Below are positions 19,708-26,623 of a stretch of 64,000 nucleotides of DNA, one piece after another. This DNA comes from an uncultured Pelagimonas sp. Lineage in GTDB: Bacteria > Pseudomonadota > Alphaproteobacteria > Rhodobacterales > Rhodobacteraceae. The stretch spans positions 111,331 through 175,330 of the forward strand of contig CANMIH010000010.1 of assembly GCA_947497905.1 (NCBI GenBank), given 5' to 3'. The position numbers were made by a program, and so were the translations under genes. Positions within the stretch are counted from its first letter, which is position 1, and each line of letters starts with the position of its first letter. The notes beneath the pieces are model-generated. The model had not been told where the DNA came from. It ran no database searches and was given only the letters and a program-made list of their open reading frames with translations.

Positions 19708-20520
19708 ATGCCCAAGACCATTCTCATCACCGGTGCATCCTCGGGGATCGGCAAAGATACCGCCAGACTGTTTGCTCAGAACGGCTGGAACGTTGTTGCG
19801 ACCATGCGCAGCCCCGACCAGGAAACCGAACTGGTAGGGCAAGACAATATTCTGGTCACCCGACTGGATGTGACCGATCCGCAGTCAATTTCCTCAGCTG
19901 TTGGTGCCGCTGTCGAACGGTTTGGCCAGATTGACGTCTTGCTGAACAATGCAGGGTACGGCGCCTATGGACCGCTTGAGGCCTTTCCCATGGACCGCAT
20001 CCGCCGCCAGTTCGACACCAATGTGATAGGCCTGCTGGAAACGACAAAGGCGGTTCTGCCGCTCATGCGGGCGCAGAAATCCGGGTTGATGGTCAATGTC
20101 TCGTCGATTGGCGGCCAGATGACCTTCCCGCTGGGCGCGCTGTATCACGGCACAAAGTTTGCGGTCGAAGGCATTTCCGAGGCGCTGCACTTTGAACTCG
20201 AAGCTGCAGGGATCAAGGTCAAGATTGTTGAGCCCGGAATGATCAATACCGATTTCGGTGGCCGATCCTTTGATATGGTGAACGACGAAAACATGCTAGA
20301 GTATCAACCCGTAGTGCAGGCCCTCTTTGGCGCATGGTCTGGAGGTCAGACCGCGTCAGAGCCTCGGGTTGTGTCCGATGTTATCTGGACAGCCGTCACC
20401 GACGGCACCAACCAGCTGCGGTACCGGGCCGGTGCGGATGCAGAGATGCTCTTGGATGCGCGCAAAGCGCAGGATGACGCCACCTTTATTGGCGCTTTGA
20501 AGCAAAATATCGGGCTTTGA
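19708..20520 (+). CDS. Short-chain dehydrogenase/reductase
   Basis: 270 residues of the classical SDR family: cofactor motif TGASSGIGKDTA, NNAGYGAYG, catalytic serine in NVSSIGGQ and YxxxK as YHGTKFAVEG. ATG 19708 has ACAGGAG at the right distance; a TTG at 19693 is less likely. Substrate is unknown. It is divergent from the AraC gene and 75 bases upstream of the iron-sulfur subunit gene. Confidence 0.9.
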   Translation: MPKTILITGASSGIGKDTARLFAQNGWNVVATMRSPDQETELVGQDNILVTRLDVTDPQSISSAVGAAVERFGQIDVLLNNAGYGAYGPLEAFPMDRIRRQFDTNVIGLLETTKAVLPLMRAQKSGLMVNVSSIGGQMTFPLGALYHGTKFAVEGISEALHFELEAAGIKVKIVEPGMINTDFGGRSFDMVNDENMLEYQPVVQALFGAWSGGQTASEPRVVSDVIWTAVTDGTNQLRYRAGADAEMLLDARKAQDDATFIGALKQNIGL

Positions 20521-20595
20521 TAAGGCCCAACCGCCGCCTGCAGGTGGTGAAGACCCATAAAATATCGCGCTAAGCCAACAGGGAGACCCATAGCC

Positions 20596-21060
20596 ATGGC
20601 AATATCGCTCAAATTGAACGGCAAGACCCATCAGGTCGAGGCCGAACCCGGAACGCCCTTGCTCTGGGTTATTCGGGATGAACTCAAACTCACCGGCACC
20701 AAATTTGGCTGTGGCGTCGCTTCGTGCGGCGCCTGCACCGTGCACCTAGATGGCGAGCCGGTGCGGTCCTGCCAGACCTTTATTGAGGATGTGGAAGGCT
20801 CTGAAATCACCACCATTGAAAAGATGGAAGACGATACAATTGGCGCGGCGGTTCAGCAGGCTTGGCTTGAACTGGACGTTGTACAATGTGGCTATTGCCA
20901 GTCTGGCCAGATCATGAATGCCGTCGGCCTTTTGCGTGAGAATGCAAAACCTACGGCGGATGAGGTGGACGACTATATGCATGGCAACGCCTGCCGCTGT
21001 GCCACTTATCAACGTATCCGTGCGGGTGTTCTGCGCGCGTCTGAAATTCTGGAGGCCTGA
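20596..21060 (+). CDS. 2Fe-2S subunit of a molybdenum hydroxylase, IorA type
   Basis: 154 residues with two iron-sulfur sites: the plant ferredoxin-type cluster CGVASCGACTVHLDG (about residues 40-54) and the second cluster with CGYCQSGQI and NACRCATYQRI. This is the small electron-transfer subunit of isoquinoline 1-oxidoreductase/aldehyde oxidase type enzymes. It directly precedes the large subunit (four bases apart). No FAD subunit is nearby, as expected for the IorAB type, which passes electrons to a cytochrome c. Confidence 0.93.
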   Translation: MAISLKLNGKTHQVEAEPGTPLLWVIRDELKLTGTKFGCGVASCGACTVHLDGEPVRSCQTFIEDVEGSEITTIEKMEDDTIGAAVQQAWLELDVVQCGYCQSGQIMNAVGLLRENAKPTADEVDDYMHGNACRCATYQRIRAGVLRASEILEA

Positions 21061-21064
21061 GATC

Positions 21065-23242
21065 ATGACACGTACTCTTTCTCGCCGAGGTTTTCTGAAA
21101 AGCGCTGCAGCGGCTGGCGCCGTTTTGTATATTGGGGCCACCGCCAAGGGTGCTATGGCCGCCTCAGGATCCGCAGATGCGATGCTCACACCCTTTGTCA
21201 AAATCGACAGTTCCGGTGGCGTAACAGCAATCGTCAAACATTTCGAAAAAGGGCAGGGGCCGGCCACGGGACTGACCACATTGATCGCCGAAGAGCTCGG
21301 TGTGACCATGGATCAGATCGACTATGAGTTCGCGCCCTCCGATCCGGCCGTCTACAACAACCTGCTGTTTGGTCCGTTTCAGGGGACAGGTGGGTCAACC
21401 GCCATGGCCAACTCGTGGATGCAGTATCGCACCGCCGGTGCCAACGCACGTGAGATGCTGATCAAAGCCGCCGCTCAGGCCTGGGGTGTTGATGCCGCGT
21501 CGCTTGATATTCAGGACGGTCTCATCACGGGCGCTGGGAACAGCGCGCCTTTGGGGGAGTTTGTGGCCCAAGCAGCGACCTTTGAACCGGTCGAGACGCC
21601 CCGCCTGCGGGATCCCGCGGATTGGAAAATCATCGGCAAGGAGGCGACGCGTCGCAAAGACAGCCCCGTCAAGGTGAATGGCACAGCCAAATTTGCCATG
21701 GATGTGCATCTCGACAACCAGATGGTTGTGATGATCAAACGGACACCCCAGCGCGGCGGTCAGGTTGTTGGTATTGACGACAGTGCGGCGAAAGAGGTCA
21801 AAGGCTTCATCATGGCGCAAACACTGCCGACCAAACTGGGGGTTGCAGTTTATGCCGAAAACACCTGGGCTGCGATGCAGGCGCGTGAGGCACTTGAGGT
21901 CAACTGGGATTTCTCTGCGGCGGAGAGCCGCTCTTCGCAGGACATCAAAGACGAGATCATGGCCGCGCTGAACGCAAAGGCGGAATACAACGTCAATAAA
22001 GCCGATCAAGCTGCGGTCGCGGCCACCATTGATGGAGCGGCAACGGTGGTTGAAAAAACCTTCTACTTCCCGCTTCTGGCCCATGCGCCGATGGAACCGC
22101 TGAACTGCACCATCGAGCAGACTGCCGAGGGTGATATCGTTCTGCATGATGGGGCACAGATGCCGACCGGCCCGCATATGGCTTATCAGCAGATCTTTGG
22201 ACTGCCTGCCGAAAAGATCCACATCAAGACCATGCTGGCGGGGGGCTCTTTTGGCCGTCGCGCCACGCCGGATGCGGATTATCAGGTTGAGGCGGGGCTT
22301 GCCTTTGTCATGACCGATCGCAGCCGCCCGGTGAAATTGGTCTGGGACCGCGAAGATGACATTCGCAGCGGCTACTATCGCCCTGCCGTGGGTCATAAGG
22401 TGCGTGTGGGTCTGGATGCAGAGGGAACCATCATCGGATGGGATCATCAGGTCGCGGGTCAATCGATCATGAAAGGCACGGCCTTTGAGGCTTTTGCCGT
22501 GCGGGACGGGATCGATCATTCCTCGGTTGAAGGCATCGCGGATAGTCCCTACAGCATTCCGGGTAAGGCTCTTGGGCTGACAGACACTAAGAAAGCGACG
22601 AGCGTTCTTTGGTGGCGTTCGGTTGGGCACACCCATACCGGCTATGTCATGGAAGTCATGATGGACATGGCGGCCCGCGCGGTGGGCAAAGATCCGGTGG
22701 CCTTCCGGCTGGCCTATCTGGGCGGTGAGCAGGACGCGACACGCAAAGCGGGTGTTTTGAAATTTGCAGCTGACAAGGGCAACTGGGGCAATCCCGCACC
22801 GGGCAACGTGCAGGGCATCGCTGTGCATAAGTCCTTTGGGTCCTATGTGGCCGAAGTCGTTGAAATCTCTGGCAACCTTGACGATGGCATCCAGATCGAA
22901 AAAGTGACAGCGGCGGTGGACTGCGGCATCGCGGTTAACCCGGATGTGATTAAGGCGCAGATCGAGGGTGGTATCGGCTATGGCATTGGCCACGCGATGC
23001 GCGATCAGATCACGCTGGACGGGGGGGCGGTCGAACAGTCCAACTTCCCCGATTACGAACCGCTTCGGATTTCGGACATCAAGGCGATCGAAACCCATAT
23101 TGTTGCTTCTGCCGAAGCCCCAACAGGGATTGGTGAGCCTGGGACACCTCCGTCGGCCCCAGCCCTGGCAAATGCCATTGCGCAGCTTGATCTGGTGGTT
23201 GCCGAGTTGCCCATGGCGGAAAACGGTGTGTCTTTCGCCTGA
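21065..23242 (+). CDS. Molybdopterin-binding subunit of an aldehyde oxidase-like enzyme, IorB type
   Basis: 725-residue large subunit of the xanthine dehydrogenase superfamily. It starts with a Tat signal (LSRRGFLKS followed by a hydrophobic Ala-rich stretch), so it is exported folded with its cofactor. Molybdopterin-contact segments GGSFGRRATPD and the final catalytic glutamate in IGEPGTPPSAPALANA are present. ATG 21065 lies five bases after the iron-sulfur gene stop; the frame is open farther upstream but inside that gene. Likely oxidises aldehydes or N-heterocycles in the periplasm; the exact substrate is not evident. Confidence 0.93.
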   Translation: MTRTLSRRGFLKSAAAAGAVLYIGATAKGAMAASGSADAMLTPFVKIDSSGGVTAIVKHFEKGQGPATGLTTLIAEELGVTMDQIDYEFAPSDPAVYNNLLFGPFQGTGGSTAMANSWMQYRTAGANAREMLIKAAAQAWGVDAASLDIQDGLITGAGNSAPLGEFVAQAATFEPVETPRLRDPADWKIIGKEATRRKDSPVKVNGTAKFAMDVHLDNQMVVMIKRTPQRGGQVVGIDDSAAKEVKGFIMAQTLPTKLGVAVYAENTWAAMQAREALEVNWDFSAAESRSSQDIKDEIMAALNAKAEYNVNKADQAAVAATIDGAATVVEKTFYFPLLAHAPMEPLNCTIEQTAEGDIVLHDGAQMPTGPHMAYQQIFGLPAEKIHIKTMLAGGSFGRRATPDADYQVEAGLAFVMTDRSRPVKLVWDREDDIRSGYYRPAVGHKVRVGLDAEGTIIGWDHQVAGQSIMKGTAFEAFAVRDGIDHSSVEGIADSPYSIPGKALGLTDTKKATSVLWWRSVGHTHTGYVMEVMMDMAARAVGKDPVAFRLAYLGGEQDATRKAGVLKFAADKGNWGNPAPGNVQGIAVHKSFGSYVAEVVEISGNLDDGIQIEKVTAAVDCGIAVNPDVIKAQIEGGIGYGIGHAMRDQITLDGGAVEQSNFPDYEPLRISDIKAIETHIVASAEAPTGIGEPGTPPSAPALANAIAQLDLVVAELPMAENGVSFA

Positions 23243-23249
23243 AACATAT

Positions 23250-23274
23250 AATGCGTCGGAGACACCGGCGCATT
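23250..23274 (+). terminator. Terminator-like hairpin after iorB-type gene
   Basis: Ten-base-pair stem with one G-U pair (AATGCGTCGG at 23250-23259, CCGGCGCATT at 23265-23274) and a five-base loop, just after the stop codon. No long T-run follows. Confidence 0.55.
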
Positions 23275-23379
23275 AGCTGGTCATGTCAGGCCATTCTTTG
23301 CCAGTCCCTTACAAGGGGGCTGGCATAATTTTTTCGACGGGGCAGAATGAGGGAAATTGTCAAACCTGAAAGTCCTTTT

Positions 23380-24615
23380 ATGTCGCGTCTTCTCTCTGTT
23401 GTGCTGTGTTTTCTTCTCCTTCCGTCGCTGACAGTGGCGCAGGACCGGGCTGCGGTTGAGCGTCAGTTTCAGACTTGGCTGAAGCAAGAGATCTGGCCGA
23501 TGGCCCGGAAAAAGGGTGTTTCGCGGCGGGTGTTCGATGCATCGATTTCAGGGGTGACGTTGAATTGGAAATTGCCCGGTTTGGTGCCTCCCGGCAGCGC
23601 GCCCGTGCCGCGCCAGCAAACGCAGGCCGAGTTTGGGGCACCGTCCCGCTATTTCCGACGTGAGTCAGTTGAGGGGGCAGCGCGGGTTGGCCGTCAGATG
23701 GCCAAACGCCATGCCAGCGCCTTGGCGGCAACTGAACGCAAAACCGGCGTGCCGGGTCGTATTGTCTTGGGCATCTGGGGTCGTGAAAGCGGGTATGGCA
23801 AGGTGCCCGTGCGCAACAATACCTTCCGGGTTCTGGCGACCAAAGGCTTCATGAGCACGCGCAAATCCTTCTTCACGGAGGAGTTGGTGGCCGCGTTGCA
23901 GATCGTGCAGGCCGGGCATATTCGCGGCAAAGATATGAAAAGCAGCTGGGCGGGCGCATTGGGACAGCCGCAGTTTATGCCCAGCAGTTTTTTGAACTAT
24001 GCGGCGGACGGTAACGGAGACGGGAAAGCGGATATCTGGAATTCAGAAGCCGACACGATTGCGTCGATCGCCAACTACCTAAAGAAACATGGGTGGCAGG
24101 CGGGTCGCGATTGGGGCTTTGAGGTGAAAGTCCCGGCATCGGTGTCCTGTGCGATGGAAGGCCCGGATCAGGGGCGCAAAATTCGTGACTGGGCCAAGCT
24201 TGGTATTCAGCGCGTGTCAGGTAAACCCTTTCCCGATCATGAGTTGCGGCAGGACGGTTATCTTCTGATGCCAGCGGGGCGGCATGGCCCGGCCTTTGTT
24301 GTCACACCGAATTTTTATGTTTTGAAAGACTACAACACCAGCGATCTATATGCGCTGTTTGTTGGCAATATCGGGGACCGCATCCAATATGGCATGGGCG
24401 ATTTCTCGGCCTCTTGGGGTAAGATCGACAAGATGCTGCGCTCGGATATTGCGGCGATGCAGCGTGGGCTAGAAGCCATGGGCCACGATGTCGGGGGAGC
24501 AGATGGCCTGCCCGGGTATAAAACCCGCCGCTCCATCGGGCGTTGGCAAGAGGCCAATGGTCAGTCGGCCACCTGTTTTCCACGCGCCAGTATGAAAGCC
24601 AAACTGGCGCGTTGA
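23380..24615 (+). CDS. Lytic murein transglycosylase, MltB/SLT_2 family
   Basis: About 411 residues: signal peptide (SRLLSVVLCFLLLPSLTVAQ), an SLT_2 catalytic domain with the general acid glutamate in GIWGRESGYG, and a C-terminal peptidoglycan-binding domain (AAMQRGLEAMGHDVGGADGLPGYKTRRSI). It cleaves the glycan backbone of peptidoglycan in the periplasm. The start at 23380 puts the signal peptide at the very N-terminus; ATG 23347 would add 11 charged residues and has GGGGC upstream, so it cannot be excluded. It is convergent with the next gene, 21 bases apart. Confidence 0.92.
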   Translation: MSRLLSVVLCFLLLPSLTVAQDRAAVERQFQTWLKQEIWPMARKKGVSRRVFDASISGVTLNWKLPGLVPPGSAPVPRQQTQAEFGAPSRYFRRESVEGAARVGRQMAKRHASALAATERKTGVPGRIVLGIWGRESGYGKVPVRNNTFRVLATKGFMSTRKSFFTEELVAALQIVQAGHIRGKDMKSSWAGALGQPQFMPSSFLNYAADGNGDGKADIWNSEADTIASIANYLKKHGWQAGRDWGFEVKVPASVSCAMEGPDQGRKIRDWAKLGIQRVSGKPFPDHELRQDGYLLMPAGRHGPAFVVTPNFYVLKDYNTSDLYALFVGNIGDRIQYGMGDFSASWGKIDKMLRSDIAAMQRGLEAMGHDVGGADGLPGYKTRRSIGRWQEANGQSATCFPRASMKAKLAR

Positions 24616-24636
24616 ACGAAGTTCGAAAACCTGCCC

Positions 24637-25278
24637 TTACACCGGCGGATTGGTGAATTTGGGCGCTGGATACGGCGTGGTCATCGCGCGCTCCATAAGC
24701 TCAAGATGATCCTGCCCATAGTAGAGATCCCCGTCCAGAACATAGCTGGGCGAGCCAAACAGGCTGCGGTCCTTGGCCTCTTGGGTATTGGCCTCAAAGA
24801 CCGCCTGCACCTCGGGTGTCATGGCGCGTGCCAGCAAAGGCGCGGCATCGATGTCGACGCTTTGGGCCGCTTTGGTCAGGTCCGTTTCGGACATCAGGTC
24901 GATGTCATCCCGCCAATGCGCCTGAAGCAGCGCAAAGGATAGGGCGTTGATGTTCATGCCCATCTGTTCCGCTGCGATCAGCATGCCGCTGGACAGGTGC
25001 AGGGCGTTGTCATGATATGTGGGACGAAAATCCACCATCGGCAGATCCCGATACGCAGCCCAGCGTTCGAGCTCGCGGCCAAAGAAATAGTCCACATGGG
25101 CCTGCGTGCGCCCGGCGAAAGATTGACCGCCAGAATGTTTGACAACAGGCGAAAGCTCAATGGGCCGGTGGATCAGAGTACACCCATGGGCGCGGCAAAT
25201 CTCATAGAGGCGCTTGGCCCCGAGATAGGCATAGGCGGAATGGGTGGAGTAGAAATATTCAATCACGTTTTTTGTCAT
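24637..25278 (-). CDS. DsbA-fold 2-hydroxychromene-2-carboxylate isomerase-like protein
   Basis: 213 residues of the HCCA isomerase/GST kappa family: N-terminal thioredoxin half with YFYSTHSAYAYLGAKRL (serine instead of a CxxC), an alpha-helical insert, and the C-terminal GSPSYVLDGDLYYGQDHLE segment that binds glutathione in relatives. No naphthalene or aromatic degradation genes are near, so a general glutathione-dependent isomerase or transferase role is more likely than HCCA isomerisation itself. Confidence 0.85.
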   Translation of the reverse strand: MTKNVIEYFYSTHSAYAYLGAKRLYEICRAHGCTLIHRPIELSPVVKHSGGQSFAGRTQAHVDYFFGRELERWAAYRDLPMVDFRPTYHDNALHLSSGMLIAAEQMGMNINALSFALLQAHWRDDIDLMSETDLTKAAQSVDIDAAPLLARAMTPEVQAVFEANTQEAKDRSLFGSPSYVLDGDLYYGQDHLELMERAMTTPYPAPKFTNPPV

Positions 25279-25349
25279 AGGCGGACCCTAACGAGAGGGA
25301 CCGCCCAAGGCTAGCCCATGCAAACCCGGGTGGTTGCACAAGAACGTGC

Positions 25350-25904
25350 TCAGGCCTTCACGGCCTCCATAAAGCGATGTTTGATAACCACAGGATCGAG
25401 TGTGATCACCGGCATTTTGGCATTGCCGCTGTCACATTTCACCACAAGCACGGTGGCTTTCTTGCTGTCGATGGCCGCCTGGAGCGCGGGGCCAGTGTCA
25501 ACGTCCTGAACTTCGATCACGGTATCGCAGCCTGCCGCCCGCGCCATGCCCGCAAGATCGGTTTTCTTTCCGGTATAGGTGGGTTGATCCCCGGTTGATC
25601 CATAAGACCCGTTGTCGATGATCATCAGGATATAGTTTGAGGGGGCATTGTTGCCGATGGTTGGCAGGGTTCCGAGGTTGGTGAGAACCGATCCATCCCC
25701 ATCAATCGAAATGACGGTTTTGGGTTGAGCCAGTGCCAGTCCAAGGCCAATTGAGCTACACAGCCCCATCGTGCCAAGCATGTAGAAATTGGTCGGCTGG
25801 TCATCAATGGCATGCAGCTCCTGCGATGGAATGCCAATGTTACACACCACCAGCTGATCACGCAGAATAGGTGCAATGTCTTTGAGAATTTCAGAACGGA
25901 TCAT
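25350..25904 (-). CDS. comE: Sulfopyruvate decarboxylase beta subunit
   Basis: 184 residues forming the thiamine diphosphate-binding half of a two-subunit decarboxylase: the GDGS motif (ISIDGDGSVLTNLG) closing with IIDNGSYGSTG. The start MIRSEILKDI at 25904 overlaps the alpha subunit stop (ATGA). With the separate pyrimidine-domain subunit, this is the ComDE architecture that converts 3-sulfopyruvate to sulfoacetaldehyde in coenzyme M synthesis and in bacterial sulfolactate/cysteate breakdown. Phosphonopyruvate decarboxylase is related but is normally one chain. Confidence 0.85.
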   Translation of the reverse strand: MIRSEILKDIAPILRDQLVVCNIGIPSQELHAIDDQPTNFYMLGTMGLCSSIGLGLALAQPKTVISIDGDGSVLTNLGTLPTIGNNAPSNYILMIIDNGSYGSTGDQPTYTGKKTDLAGMARAAGCDTVIEVQDVDTGPALQAAIDSKKATVLVVKCDSGNAKMPVITLDPVVIKHRFMEAVKA

Positions 25905-26407
25905 TGGTCGCCATAGCCTCCCCAGAAATTCGCATCGGTCAGGATCGCGACGGGTTTGTTGCACATGAATGTGTATTTGAGGATGTTGTCGAACTCCTCG
26001 ACATCCTTCTGCCAATGAAAGTGGTAGGTTGGGATGTTGAGCTGTGCGAGCAGAGCCTTGGTGTGGACCGCCATTTCGACCTGACAGGCGACGGGTTCTC
26101 GCAGTTCCCCCCGGTATGAAATTATCATCGGCAAGGGCAAACGGTAGAACTGGGTGAGGGTCGCAAGCGTGTTGATCGTCACACCGATCGCGGTGTTCTG
26201 CATGATTATGGCAGGTCGTTTGCCTCCCATAAAGGCCCCTGCGCAAAGCCCCATGCCTTCGTCCTCTTTATTAGACGGCACATGCATAATGTCGTCACGG
26301 GTATCGATTTCCTCGATCACACCAGCCAGCTGTTTGCAGGGCACGGTGGTGACAAAGGAAATGTCATTAGCAACAAGATCATCTGCGATCTTCTTGTCGA
26401 TGTTCAT
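25901..26407 (-). CDS. comD: Sulfopyruvate decarboxylase alpha subunit
   Basis: 168 residues, the pyrimidine-binding half. The catalytic glutamate lies in PSNKEDEGMGLCAGAFMGG, followed by PAIIMQNTAIGVTINTLATL, which matches the ComD pattern. ATG 26407 was chosen since MNIDKKIADDL is the expected beginning; the frame extends to 26518 without family-like sequence. No xsc (sulfoacetaldehyde acetyltransferase), pta or sulfolactate dehydrogenase gene is in the window, so the rest of the pathway must lie elsewhere. Confidence 0.85.
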   Translation of the reverse strand: MNIDKKIADDLVANDISFVTTVPCKQLAGVIEEIDTRDDIMHVPSNKEDEGMGLCAGAFMGGKRPAIIMQNTAIGVTINTLATLTQFYRLPLPMIISYRGELREPVACQVEMAVHTKALLAQLNIPTYHFHWQKDVEEFDNILKYTFMCNKPVAILTDANFWGGYGDQ

Positions 26408-26567
26408 CTCGGGATGCCTTTCAGTTGAAGCCTGTCTTCCGCCTAGGACGAATTCAGGTAAGGGCACGGGGCTGTGACCGTCATGCGCGATGTAACCGCC
26501 GGAATTTGAACCGCGCAAGCGTGGTCAGTACAGATTTGGTTTCACGAAACTCCATCAGTTAAATAGC

Positions 26568-26595
26568 AAAAAGGGCGCCCGATCTGGACGCCCTT
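26568..26595 (-). terminator. Intrinsic terminator of acnB
   Basis: On the minus strand a 7-bp stem (AAGGGCG and CGCCCTT, loop 11 bases) is followed by five T residues, 29 bases after the acnB stop. This is the most classical intrinsic terminator in the window. Confidence 0.85.
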
Positions 26596-26623
26596 GTTTG
26601 TGTCTCGAACACAAGGTTCGGGA

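Noticed and set aside
21395..23098. A 567-codon open frame antisense to the molybdenum hydroxylase gene
   Set aside because: Antisense artefact of strong codon bias; no motif, no ribosome site, and the sense gene is unambiguous.
25905..26246. N-terminal extension of comE into the comD region
   Set aside because: The added residues overlap comD in another frame and are not similar to any decarboxylase; the ATG at 25904 gives the expected beta-subunit start.
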